From: Virgibacillus salexigens
GTDB taxonomy: Bacteria; Bacillota; Bacilli; Bacillales; Amphibacillaceae
Assembly: GCF_014905415.1 (NCBI RefSeq)
Contig: NZ_BNEO01000010.1
Coordinates: forward strand, 1-59,473
Direction of reading: 5' to 3'
Length of the DNA stretch: 59,473 nt
The position numbers were made by a program, and so were the translations under genes. Positions 34,914 through 43,546 of the stretch are shown here, piece after piece (positions within the stretch are counted from its first letter, which is position 1; each line of letters begins with the position of its first letter). The notes beneath the pieces were generated by a model. It saw only the letters and a list, made by a program, of their open reading frames with translations. It did not search any database and was not told the DNA's origin.

Positions 34914-35513
34914 ATGCCGGCTACACATGATTTTGAAAAGGAATTGGCAAATAAGTACGCTCACCTTCTATCAGCGAAAGAAAAGGAAATGCTGAACCCT
35001 GATAATGTAGGCTATCAATGGAAACGACAAAAGTTGGAAACCCTGTATCAAGACACGGTTCTGAAATCGAAGTATCCGAAGGAAAAGCTCCAAACCATCG
35101 AAAATGAGGTGCAAAAAGAACATGATGATCGAGTGAATGAATCAGAACAGTTTAAGCAGGCTTATAAACAAAATGTACTGGAAAAGCTACAGCCTACAAA
35201 GGAAGAAATCAATTATAAGAATGCTTATAAGCAACAAGTGCTGGCATCCTTAGATAAACAACCGGATGAAAAGGAAGAGTCCCCTGAAGAAGTTCAAAAA
35301 AGAGAACGAGAGATGAAGACGTTTGAAGAAAAACACGGTTATGAAAAGGTATATGAGCTCAAAAGAGAGGTGTTAGATGAAATAAGCGAAATGGACTTAA
35401 CACCGGTACAAAAGGAGAAGTTAAACCAGATTGATAAGGATTTGGAAAAGGAAAAGGAGATGAAACTTGGGAAGAAACAAAGCAAGGTGCATGAACAAGA
35501 GATGGAAATGTAG
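34914..35513 (+). CDS. Hydrophilic helical protein with internal repeats and QEMEM tail
   Basis: 199 residues from the ATG at 34914 with GAGGAGG six bases upstream. It is almost entirely charged helix, with an internal repeat (FKQAYKQNVLEKL and YKNAYKQQVLASL). The C-terminus reads HEQEMEM. The same QEMEM tail ends the ArdC-like protein at 55400. No domain is recognised. The stop codon runs into a terminator. Confidence 0.65.
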   Translation: MPATHDFEKELANKYAHLLSAKEKEMLNPDNVGYQWKRQKLETLYQDTVLKSKYPKEKLQTIENEVQKEHDDRVNESEQFKQAYKQNVLEKLQPTKEEINYKNAYKQQVLASLDKQPDEKEESPEEVQKREREMKTFEEKHGYEKVYELKREVLDEISEMDLTPVQKEKLNQIDKDLEKEKEMKLGKKQSKVHEQEMEM

Positions 35514-35540
35514 GGCTTCCGTTCAGGGAGTCCTTTTTTT
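35513..35540 (+). terminator. Terminator (copy A of a repeated terminator)
   Basis: GGGCTTCC-GTTCA-GGGAGTCC followed by seven T. The core CTTCCGTTCAGGGAGTCC with its T run recurs exactly at 53554-53577. Confidence 0.85.
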
Positions 35541-35553
35541 GGAGGTGAAATAA

Positions 35554-36324
35554 ATGAGAATGAAAGATAAACTGCTTTTAAATGTAAAAGCTGTTAAGCC
35601 GGCGGATAAGTCGTTTGAGGCATTCAAAAAAAGATTTCACACCGTTATGGGCGATAAACTTGATATGACGGATGAACAATTAAGACAAATTTATGATGGT
35701 GTTTCACCGTATATTGAAACGAGCATTTATGCGGAAATGGAAGATGTCCTGGAGGCTATACGAAATGCCTATCAAGCTGTTGTTGGATGGGTAACAGAAG
35801 AGACGGTGAAATCATCTGGGAAAGACCAATCAAACAAGCGCCCCACAGTTCAAACATTGGGTGGTTATAAGAAGTCATTTGCGCTGCATAAACAACCGAA
35901 TCATCCTGATACGGAAGCATATCAAAATAAGGGTGAAACATTCAAGAATGACGTTATTCAAAGCTATATGAATCATGAAAAATCGCTCAATCGGTTTGTG
36001 ACACATGTCGTCACGAATTATCAATCTCTCCCAAAACTGAGGATTGATATATTGACGTTCAAGCATAAAGGGTATCAGCGTCTGGAATGTCAGTTATTTA
36101 ACGGGCCCTTCATACAACAATATGGATTCAGTAAGGCTTATCATCTTCATAACGAATTGATGAAAGCATTCTATACGACTTTTGATTACTTACTAGCTAA
36201 GGGGTCAGCCCTGAAATCAGATCAAGATATTGAGGAACAGGTCCTTGAGCCAGTATTAGAACAATTTAAGGATAAAATGGATGCCCAAGAGGGTGATGAG
36301 CATGAGCAAACTGACCCCCTATAA
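35554..36324 (+). CDS. Hypothetical protein of the conjugation module
   Basis: 256 residues, soluble, mostly helical, with a glutamate-rich C-terminus. GGAGGTG precedes the ATG. It overlaps the Toprim primase gene by 23 bp, which suggests coupled expression and a role in DNA processing or T4SS assembly. I see no known motif. Confidence 0.6.
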   Translation: MRMKDKLLLNVKAVKPADKSFEAFKKRFHTVMGDKLDMTDEQLRQIYDGVSPYIETSIYAEMEDVLEAIRNAYQAVVGWVTEETVKSSGKDQSNKRPTVQTLGGYKKSFALHKQPNHPDTEAYQNKGETFKNDVIQSYMNHEKSLNRFVTHVVTNYQSLPKLRIDILTFKHKGYQRLECQLFNGPFIQQYGFSKAYHLHNELMKAFYTTFDYLLAKGSALKSDQDIEEQVLEPVLEQFKDKMDAQEGDEHEQTDPL

Positions 36325-37342
36325 GAAACTTGTTTTTCAAAATATCGAAAATGCTTTAAGTGATTTAAATGCTGAAGATAAAGGACGTTATTATATCTGC
36401 AATTGTCCGGAATGCAGCAGGCACGAAGCGTTCATGTATAAGAATAATAAGCATTTTATCCAGTGCAACCGGGAAAATCACTGTGGGTCACGGATGATGC
36501 TTGAATTTCATGAAAAAGGAGACATGTCAGCTTACGAACAAAATATTGAAAAGCAATATTCCAACCTGACGACAGAACAACAGCTGTCCTTGGACTGGTC
36601 AAACCGTGTGTTTTCGTATGCAAAAAACTACTTTAAAAGTGAGCCATTAGATAACGGTTACCGTGGACTGTCAAAACAGGTAACACGTCGTTTTGTAGCT
36701 GACTTACAACATGAGGATATCGTTCAGCATGTCTTTCAAAAAGCCGAACCATTGCTAGGCAAGGATTATTCCAACAATAGCTGGATGTACAAGCGAAATT
36801 TAATCTTTCCGTTATACGGAGAAGATAACACGTTGGATAGAGTTTTGCTTCGTTCCAGCATCGATGAAAATCTCGATCCCAAAGAAATACAGCTTATTTT
36901 CAATCCCTCCAAGGAAACGAGGGATTTTTTTATGGACATTCCACGGGACGCCGAAAATGTGGTGGTGAGTGAATCTATTTTGGATGCTTTGTCTTTTCGT
37001 GAGGTAGATGAGAACGTTGGTATCATCGCTCTAACAGGCGCAACAAAAACAAGACAGGTCAAAGAATATATGGCAGAACATAAGGAGCAATTTGCAGACA
37101 AACACCTTTTAGTCGCTATGGATGATGATCAGGCTGGATGGAAGGCAACCAGGGACATCGTGAACACAATTGAAGAGGCCAGAATTGGTGAAGATTGGGT
37201 AGCCTTTGATTATGCTTCAGGAACGAAAGATGCGAACGAAAACTTAAGACAGAACCGCAAGGAATTCGCAAAAATCTATAATCAGATCTCAGCGCATACA
37301 AAGGGAAAAGAAAGGGGGATGAACCTTGAATACGAACCATAA
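36302..37342 (+). CDS. DnaG-like primase with zinc finger and Toprim domain
   Basis: About 346 residues. The N-terminal zinc-binding site has CNCPEC followed by HFIQCNRENHCG. The central and C-terminal part holds a Toprim domain: VVVSESILDALSF (acidic Glu), ALTGATKTRQ, and the DxD motif in LLVAMDDDQAGW. It likely synthesises primers on transferred single-stranded DNA in the recipient, or acts in element replication. Two close ATG codons (36296, 36302) exist. It overlaps the VirD4 gene by 17 bp. Confidence 0.85.
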   Translation: MSKLTPYKKLVFQNIENALSDLNAEDKGRYYICNCPECSRHEAFMYKNNKHFIQCNRENHCGSRMMLEFHEKGDMSAYEQNIEKQYSNLTTEQQLSLDWSNRVFSYAKNYFKSEPLDNGYRGLSKQVTRRFVADLQHEDIVQHVFQKAEPLLGKDYSNNSWMYKRNLIFPLYGEDNTLDRVLLRSSIDENLDPKEIQLIFNPSKETRDFFMDIPRDAENVVVSESILDALSFREVDENVGIIALTGATKTRQVKEYMAEHKEQFADKHLLVAMDDDQAGWKATRDIVNTIEEARIGEDWVAFDYASGTKDANENLRQNRKEFAKIYNQISAHTKGKERGMNLEYEP

Positions 37343-39608
37343 GCCATTGACCGAGCGATTAAGCAACTGGAAGTTTGTATTGCCTTTCCTATTATTTATT
37401 GTCATCATAGGATTCTTTCTTGCAAACTTTCTATTACACTTCTTTCAACAAGTGCTGCATTTGATTGAGGGATTTGCCAACAATCCTGAACAAGTCAATT
37501 TAAAAACATTTTCTGTGGATTGGCATTACTTCTTTATTTTCCAAAAAGAATGGATAGCATTTTATGTGGGTTTCTATATTGTCATTGGTATTAGTCTCTT
37601 GAAACTATTATACAATATCAAAATGAATTACCAATCCATTAATCGTGGGCAACATGGTACCAATGAGTTTGAAACAGTCAATAACATGAAGAAACAGTAT
37701 CAAATTATTCCGGCTTTCAAAACAGAGTACGAAGGAAAAGGCGGTACGATTATTGGGGGATTGCAGGAAACAGGAAAACCTTATCGGCTTCTGCTTGATG
37801 ATGCTCCTGTTCATACGATGGTTATTGGGATTACTCGTTCCGGGAAAGGTGAGACGTTTGTTGTTCCGATGATCGATGTCCAAAGCAGGGCTAAAAAAAA
37901 GCCCTCCATGGTGATAAATGACCCAAAAGGGGAGCTTGCCGGTGCTTCCTATGAAACCTTAAAGGCACGTGGCTATGCTGTCTATGTGTTTAATTTAATC
38001 CAACATGCGATGAGCATGGGGTTCAATCCTCTGCAGTTAGTGATTGATTCATGGAAAAAAGGTAGGGTAAGTGATGCTCAAAAATACGCTAACAGTGTGG
38101 CATTCAGTTTTTATCACAATCCAAACGCCAAAGACCCGTTCTGGTCAAACAGTGCGAAGTCTCTTGTGACGGCCATTATTTTGGCATTAACCGAAGATAT
38201 GGTGAAAATCGGCAAGGAAGAACGGGTAACGATGTACTCTGTTGCCAACTTCCTTTCCAGCAAGGGCAGTGAAACAGATGAGGACGGGAAAAATTCATTG
38301 GATGAATTTTTCCAGGCACGGGATGAGAATAACCCGGCACGTTTGATGTATGCCACCAGTAACTTTTCAACCGGTAATACAAGAGGGAGTATCTTCAGTG
38401 TTGCGATGGACAAACTGCAAATCTTTACCCTTGAGCCAAATGCTAAAGTGACCGGGCATAACAGTTTGGATTTAACAGAAATCGGGTTTGGCGACAAACC
38501 CGTGGCCGTCTTTTTAGCAACCCCTGATTCGGATAAATCAAACGATGTGCTGGCAAGTATCTTTGTCAGTCAGTTGTACCGTGTCAACTCGGAAAAGGCA
38601 ACCAAAAGCAAGAATGGCAAAATGAAACGGAATGTACAATTTATCCTTGATGAGTTCGGAAACATGCCAGCAATCGATGGCATGGCAAGTATGGTAACAG
38701 TTGGTGCCGGACGTGGCTTTAGATATCACTTAATTGTTCAAGCTTACTCTCAAGTGAAATCGGCTTATGGTGAAGAATCGGATACGATTATTGGAAACTG
38801 TTCCAATCAGCTATATATTTTAACTGAAGATAAGAGTACGGCAGAACACTATTCCAGTATGCTGGGGGCAAAAACAATTACCGACGTCAGTCGCAGTGGC
38901 GATTATCATTCTTTCGATAAGTCGCACAGCGAGTCTACAAAAGAGCGTTCGCTTTTAACGTCAGATGAATTGATGCGGTTAAAAGAAGGACAGTCCGTGC
39001 TGATACGCGTGAATAAACGTCAGGATAAAAAACGGAGGAAGATAGAACCAAAACCTATCTTTAATAAAGACGTAACCAGTCATAAATTCCGTTATCAATA
39101 CTTGGCAGATGACTTTGATACAGACAATTCCATTATGATGCTTCCGATTATGTCCGAAACGTATTATGATATGGACTTAAACAGCATGGTCTATTCCGCC
39201 AAGTCAAACGATGACTTATTTTTACGAATGGCTGATGTCATGACAGATAAGGAATTTGAACGATTTAAACGGCAACTATTACAGATCGAACAAAGTCAGG
39301 GTGACATGGATGAAGAAAGAATCAAAGCATTGCTTCAGGAAGTTGACAATTGGTCATTTCTCCATTATATGAGTTTTATTGTCCATCACCCCCATTTTTC
39401 ACGCATACACTTAAAGGTGTTGGCAGCATTGCAGGATTATTTAGATGATGATGTGATGCAAACGTGGCAAGAGAAAGCGACTAAACGAATGGAAGAGCAA
39501 GTTAATCAAAATGAGAAAGCCAGTCAGACAACCGAAGAACATCCATCAGATGAACAGTCCAATGAAGATCAAGAAGCTGAAAAATTACGTGAACAGGCAC
39601 TATCTTAA
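37326..39608 (+). CDS. Type IV coupling protein VirD4/TraG
   Basis: 760 residues from a TTG with GGGGGATG upstream. Two N-terminal membrane helices (about 17-45 and 75-100) anchor it. The ATPase domain has Walker A GITRSGKGE (about residue 178) and Walker B FILDEFGNMP (about 440). It links the relaxosome to the secretion channel and powers DNA transfer. The C-terminal 60 residues are acidic. It is most like the TrsK/pLS20-type coupling proteins of Gram-positive plasmids. Confidence 0.95.
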   Translation: MNTNHKPLTERLSNWKFVLPFLLFIVIIGFFLANFLLHFFQQVLHLIEGFANNPEQVNLKTFSVDWHYFFIFQKEWIAFYVGFYIVIGISLLKLLYNIKMNYQSINRGQHGTNEFETVNNMKKQYQIIPAFKTEYEGKGGTIIGGLQETGKPYRLLLDDAPVHTMVIGITRSGKGETFVVPMIDVQSRAKKKPSMVINDPKGELAGASYETLKARGYAVYVFNLIQHAMSMGFNPLQLVIDSWKKGRVSDAQKYANSVAFSFYHNPNAKDPFWSNSAKSLVTAIILALTEDMVKIGKEERVTMYSVANFLSSKGSETDEDGKNSLDEFFQARDENNPARLMYATSNFSTGNTRGSIFSVAMDKLQIFTLEPNAKVTGHNSLDLTEIGFGDKPVAVFLATPDSDKSNDVLASIFVSQLYRVNSEKATKSKNGKMKRNVQFILDEFGNMPAIDGMASMVTVGAGRGFRYHLIVQAYSQVKSAYGEESDTIIGNCSNQLYILTEDKSTAEHYSSMLGAKTITDVSRSGDYHSFDKSHSESTKERSLLTSDELMRLKEGQSVLIRVNKRQDKKRRKIEPKPIFNKDVTSHKFRYQYLADDFDTDNSIMMLPIMSETYYDMDLNSMVYSAKSNDDLFLRMADVMTDKEFERFKRQLLQIEQSQGDMDEERIKALLQEVDNWSFLHYMSFIVHHPHFSRIHLKVLAALQDYLDDDVMQTWQEKATKRMEEQVNQNEKASQTTEEHPSDEQSNEDQEAEKLREQALS

Positions 39609-39628
39609 AAAGAAGGGAGTGAGCAATC

Positions 39629-39871
39629 GTGAAAGATTCAAAATATCGTGTGGATTGGGATGTTATTGAAGAAATAGCCGTATTGCATGAAAGTCAGGCA
39701 GGTTGGAAGAAAGAACTAAACATCATTAGCTGGAATGGAGATGAACCGAAATATGATGTGAGGTGGTGGAATCCTGATAAAACAAGGTTAGGAAAAGGTT
39801 TTACATTTACAGCTGAAGAATTAAATAAGCTAAAGGAGATTATGGATACGAAAATACCGCATATTGGATAG
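39629..39871 (+). CDS. YdbC/PC4-like single-stranded DNA-binding protein
   Basis: 80 residues. ESQAGWKKELNIISWNG, PKYDVRWWNPDKTRLGKG and the C-terminal helix FTAEELNKLKEIM are the marks of the YdbC/PC4 family, whose members bind single-stranded DNA. A role in protecting or presenting the transferred strand is inferred. The start is GTG with GAAGGGAGTG upstream. The gene follows virD4 closely. Confidence 0.8.
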   Translation: MKDSKYRVDWDVIEEIAVLHESQAGWKKELNIISWNGDEPKYDVRWWNPDKTRLGKGFTFTAEELNKLKEIMDTKIPHIG

Positions 39872-39950
39872 GAAAAAATAATCATTTTCAAGTGCCAAAA
39901 AGGCCTGTTATACTGTTGCTAAAAGGATGATGGGAGATGATGGTAACTTT

Positions 39951-40544
39951 ATGCGAAAAGGACTGTTATTCACTCTGATTATAACGTCTGTTTTGCTTGT
40001 TTTGAGTGCTTGTGGTGGAAATGATAGTGCTGCAGAGGATCAAGATAATAGCGATGAAACGACTGATAAACCGGAAGTGGGATTGGCTGAAACGGCGTTA
40101 GATGATGTGATTACGAAAAAGGATAATAAAGAAGCTTTTTATGTGCTGATTTATGATACCCAGGAAGATTATGTGAACAATACTAAATTGCTTGAAGCCT
40201 ATGATAAAGCCCTGAAAGATGGGGATATGAAAGCATATCATATAAATATCAATGGCCTTGACAATGAAAATAAGCAAACGGTCGACACTTTAAGTGAAGA
40301 ATATAGTACTCGGACGTCAGGTCATAACCCTTTTGAAGACGGAGGAATGGCTGTTGTCCATGACGGACAGATTAATTCAGCTTATGCGTATCAGGGAACA
40401 GCATGGAATTTAAATACAATAATAGGTGAAACTAATACAGAAAACAATACATTTCTGGATGACGATTTATACAATGATGTAAAACAGGAAATTCAATATA
40501 ATATTGATTATATTAACGAACAAGAGATAGATTTAACATATTAA
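39951..40544 (+). CDS. Lipoprotein of the conjugation module
   Basis: About 197 residues from the ATG at 39951. The signal peptide MRKGLLFTLIITSVLLVLSAC ends in a lipobox (LSAC), so Cys is the lipid anchor. An acidic linker follows (DNSDETTDKPE), then a soluble domain resembling a thioredoxin-like fold (EAFYVLIYDTQEDY, MAVVHDGQ). Conjugative modules often encode surface lipoproteins for adhesion or exclusion; the precise role is unknown. Other in-frame ATGs (39927, 39930) are possible starts. Confidence 0.75.
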   Translation: MRKGLLFTLIITSVLLVLSACGGNDSAAEDQDNSDETTDKPEVGLAETALDDVITKKDNKEAFYVLIYDTQEDYVNNTKLLEAYDKALKDGDMKAYHININGLDNENKQTVDTLSEEYSTRTSGHNPFEDGGMAVVHDGQINSAYAYQGTAWNLNTIIGETNTENNTFLDDDLYNDVKQEIQYNIDYINEQEIDLTY

Positions 40545-40567
40545 TCAATATCATAATTATTGTGAAG

Positions 40568-40600
40568 GAACCTACCTGCGTTTGGGGTGGGTTCTTTTTT
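40568..40600 (+). terminator. Terminator before the VirB6-like gene
   Basis: GAACCTACC pairs with GGTGGGTTC (9 bp, one G-T) followed by TTTTTT. Confidence 0.8.
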
Positions 40601-40628
40601 GTACCAAAAAGGAGGGACAAATGCATTA

Positions 40629-42572
40629 ATGGATGAATTGAAAAAGCTTTATGAAGATTTATCCGCCATTTTAGATGTGAGCAGTGGATGGCTTTATGAT
40701 GATCTCATCCGTAATATTGGATGGGGGATTATTCAAATATTGGTTTGGGTTAACGATTGGATAGAAGGGGTCGCAACCACTGTTGTCACGCTTGGCGGCG
40801 TGTATGATAACCCGGCAATGCAAGGCTTTGTGGAAACACTACAACCTTATGTATTTGGGTTATTTGTGGCGACACTTATTGTTGTCGGATTTCAATTTAT
40901 GCTGAATAAGATTGAAAAACGCAATGAAGTCTTGATGAATGTTTTGATTGCCGTTAGTGTTATTGTCATTCTTCCAACGTTGATGGACATGATGGATGAT
41001 ATGTTAAATGAAGGTGTATCGGCATTAGATGATCCCGGGACGCTTTCAGATAATGTTCTGAAACGGAATATTGCTGATGTGATGTATTATGTTGATAGTG
41101 ATTTTAATTATGCAAATGGACGTAATGAAGAGACTATCGCTGGCAATGAAAATTTACTTCCGCATCCACCACATCCCAATACAAAGGATATCGGGACAAC
41201 GGATTATACCTACGGGAATCAACTTGAAAATCCTGAATCAATCGAAGTGAATGAAAAACTGGATGTTCAAAAAGATGAAGGCTGGTTTAGCTGGACAACA
41301 GAACCATGGGTTCAGGAATTAGAAGAAAAAGCCAACGATGGAGGGCGTGGTTATGATTTTTTAACACAACGACTTATTTCAACAGGGGATGGAGGAACAA
41401 GAATTGTTGATTTGAACGAAAATACCGTACCAGCTACCAACCTGGGGCAACAAAGTTATTACCGCTATCACGTGAATTGGGGCATTACAATAGCCACATT
41501 AGCTGTGACAGCTTTTGCATTAGTCATCACAACCATCAAAATCGGGCGTGCCATGTTTGACCTGGCATTTCACCAATTATTTGCAATGTTTACGGCAGCA
41601 ACTGACTTAACGGGCGGACAACGTCTTAAGAAAGTGCTTGTTGAAATTGCCAGTACATTCGCTGTCATTTTTGTGATGATGGTTCTATTAAGGATGTTCA
41701 TCATCTATGCGCAATGGGCGAATGACATGGAACAACAAATTGGCATTATTGGCACTATACTATTACTCATTGCTGGTGCCTGGGCGTTAATTGATGCACC
41801 TGATATTGTGCAACGGTTGCTGGGCATTGATGCCGGACTGCGTTCTGGTTGGCAAGCCATGATGGGCGGTTACGCCGCTGGTCGGATGATTGGTGCCGGT
41901 GGTAAAATGACAGCTCAAGCTGGCGGTCAAGCACTTAAAACAGGTGGCAAAATTGGCGGCGGAGCGGTTGCTGGTGGTGTCGGCATGACAAAAGCAATGA
42001 AAAACAATAGCCATGTCAAACCAATGCCCCCCCATCGAAATGCTGAATCATCACCGCGTCAGGAAGGACAATTCCCAACCAACACCATTAAAGGTAATAC
42101 GATTCCACGTTATGAAAACAATGGGGAAAATACCGTTGGGAAAGGACAACCGGCACACGAAGCTCAATCGTCATCTATCAAACCAACGCAGCAACAAGGT
42201 CAATCGGCTAGCGTTCGTTCCGATCATTCTGGTGGTACGACATCACCTGTTTATGAAGGAAAGACACAAGAGCCAGCTGGTCCTATGAACGTACCAACTT
42301 CACCAAAGATGACGAATCAGCCAAATTCAGGCCGTTCAGATGGGCATATCCATCCAAAACCAAAGCATACGTTATTTGGTGGTAACCGGACGGTACAGCG
42401 AGCCAATCATTTCATGACACGGGCACATAACACAGGTTATGATGCCGGTCAAAAAATGAATCAGGTTCGTGGAAGTATCGGACAACGAGTGGATAAAAAG
42501 GATATTCAAAAACCAAAAGATATGCAAAAGGGGTTGAGAGACCATGAAATACGAGATTCCGAAAGAGATTAA
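40629..42572 (+). CDS. VirB6-like (TrsL-type) polytopic channel protein
   Basis: About 647 residues. Several membrane helices lie near residues 30-60, 80-135, 280-310 and 335-400, with a large extracytoplasmic domain between them (about 140-270). A glycine/alanine-rich segment (GGYAAGRMIGAGGKMTAQAGG in parts) and a long Pro/Gln-rich cytoplasmic tail follow. This is the organisation of VirB6/TrsL-like components of Gram-positive T4SS. GGAGGG lies 12 bases before the ATG. It overlaps the next gene by 29 bp. Confidence 0.85.
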   Translation: MDELKKLYEDLSAILDVSSGWLYDDLIRNIGWGIIQILVWVNDWIEGVATTVVTLGGVYDNPAMQGFVETLQPYVFGLFVATLIVVGFQFMLNKIEKRNEVLMNVLIAVSVIVILPTLMDMMDDMLNEGVSALDDPGTLSDNVLKRNIADVMYYVDSDFNYANGRNEETIAGNENLLPHPPHPNTKDIGTTDYTYGNQLENPESIEVNEKLDVQKDEGWFSWTTEPWVQELEEKANDGGRGYDFLTQRLISTGDGGTRIVDLNENTVPATNLGQQSYYRYHVNWGITIATLAVTAFALVITTIKIGRAMFDLAFHQLFAMFTAATDLTGGQRLKKVLVEIASTFAVIFVMMVLLRMFIIYAQWANDMEQQIGIIGTILLLIAGAWALIDAPDIVQRLLGIDAGLRSGWQAMMGGYAAGRMIGAGGKMTAQAGGQALKTGGKIGGGAVAGGVGMTKAMKNNSHVKPMPPHRNAESSPRQEGQFPTNTIKGNTIPRYENNGENTVGKGQPAHEAQSSSIKPTQQQGQSASVRSDHSGGTTSPVYEGKTQEPAGPMNVPTSPKMTNQPNSGRSDGHIHPKPKHTLFGGNRTVQRANHFMTRAHNTGYDAGQKMNQVRGSIGQRVDKKDIQKPKDMQKGLRDHEIRDSERD

Positions 42573-42885
42573 AGCAAAACCGAAAATCTTAGGTTTAGAA
42601 ATGCGAGAGCTAGTCATTTTGTTGATTAGCTCTCTTTTAGTCTTAACGATTTTACGTGACTTGGTTCATAGTGTTTTCATGATTCCGTATTTTGTGGCGG
42701 TGATCGGCTTCATGATCTATTTGTTCATGCCATCCGGTCACAATCCGCAAAAAAGGCACTATGAGTCGTCCATCTTGTTTTTTCGCCATAAAAAGAGCGT
42801 CTACCATGCTATGGATCGACACAAGCAGGAAAACATCAGATTGCGCCAAGAAAGGCGGGCGGAAGGAGGTCGTCAATCAAAGTGA
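42544..42885 (+). CDS. Small T4SS membrane protein (TrsC/PrgI-like)
   Basis: 113 residues. The N-terminal motif YEIPKEIKAKPKILGLEMRE precedes two hydrophobic helices (about 22-38 and 44-62), followed by a basic tail. Proteins of this form lie directly upstream of VirB4 in Gram-positive T4SS (PrgI or DUF5592-type). They act as VirB3-like partners of the ATPase. It overlaps the next gene by 4 bp. Confidence 0.75.
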   Translation: MKYEIPKEIKAKPKILGLEMRELVILLISSLLVLTILRDLVHSVFMIPYFVAVIGFMIYLFMPSGHNPQKRHYESSILFFRHKKSVYHAMDRHKQENIRLRQERRAEGGRQSK

Positions 42886-43532
42886 ATCAGGATGAAAAAG
42901 CTATTCAGAAGGATTCAAACGTTCGAAAGAAGCAACACGTGAAGTGGCTAAGCCACCCCCTATCAACACTGAAGGGACTTTTTCAAACGAAACATGGTGA
43001 CAAGGCAAAGCCAGACAAAAAGAAAGAAAAAATATTGAGACAAACACCGGAAATACTCCCGTTTGTTCAAATTCATGATGATTATATTCTCATGAAAAAC
43101 GGTGTTATGGATATACTTCAAATTCAAACGAAAAATATTCATGCGTTGAATGAGGCCGACTTAAATTACTTGTTGATGAACCGAACCCGTTTTTTACGGA
43201 GCTATTTCCGGTCGTATAAAGAAGTGATCTTGAACTTTCCGGCCAATACAGAAGCACAACGTACTTACTGGCTTAAAAAACGAAAACAGACAACAAACCC
43301 TATACGCTTAGAATATATTGACCAAAAATTATATGAGTTTGATTTTTTGGAGCGTGAACGCTCGAATCGGGAGTTTTTTATTTTTGTGTTTGCCGATGAC
43401 AAGCAGGAGCTCGCTGATCGAAAACATGATGCTATACAAGGGATGCAACAAGCTTTTCCATTGAAAGAGCTGACACAGACGAAGAAGGAACAAATTCTAT
43501 TTCTATTAAACAATCAAAATACCAAATTATAG
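42882..43532 (+). CDS. TrsD-like T4SS protein
   Basis: 216 residues, soluble, from a GTG start. LPFVQIHDDYILMKNGVMDILQIQTKNI resembles the N-terminal domain of VirB4 proteins. In staphylococcal conjugative plasmids, TrsD sits in the same position between TrsC and TrsE. It is likely a partner of the VirB4 ATPase encoded next. Confidence 0.8.
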   Translation: MNQDEKAIQKDSNVRKKQHVKWLSHPLSTLKGLFQTKHGDKAKPDKKKEKILRQTPEILPFVQIHDDYILMKNGVMDILQIQTKNIHALNEADLNYLLMNRTRFLRSYFRSYKEVILNFPANTEAQRTYWLKKRKQTTNPIRLEYIDQKLYEFDFLERERSNREFFIFVFADDKQELADRKHDAIQGMQQAFPLKELTQTKKEQILFLLNNQNTKL

Positions 43533-43546
43533 AAAGGATGAATACA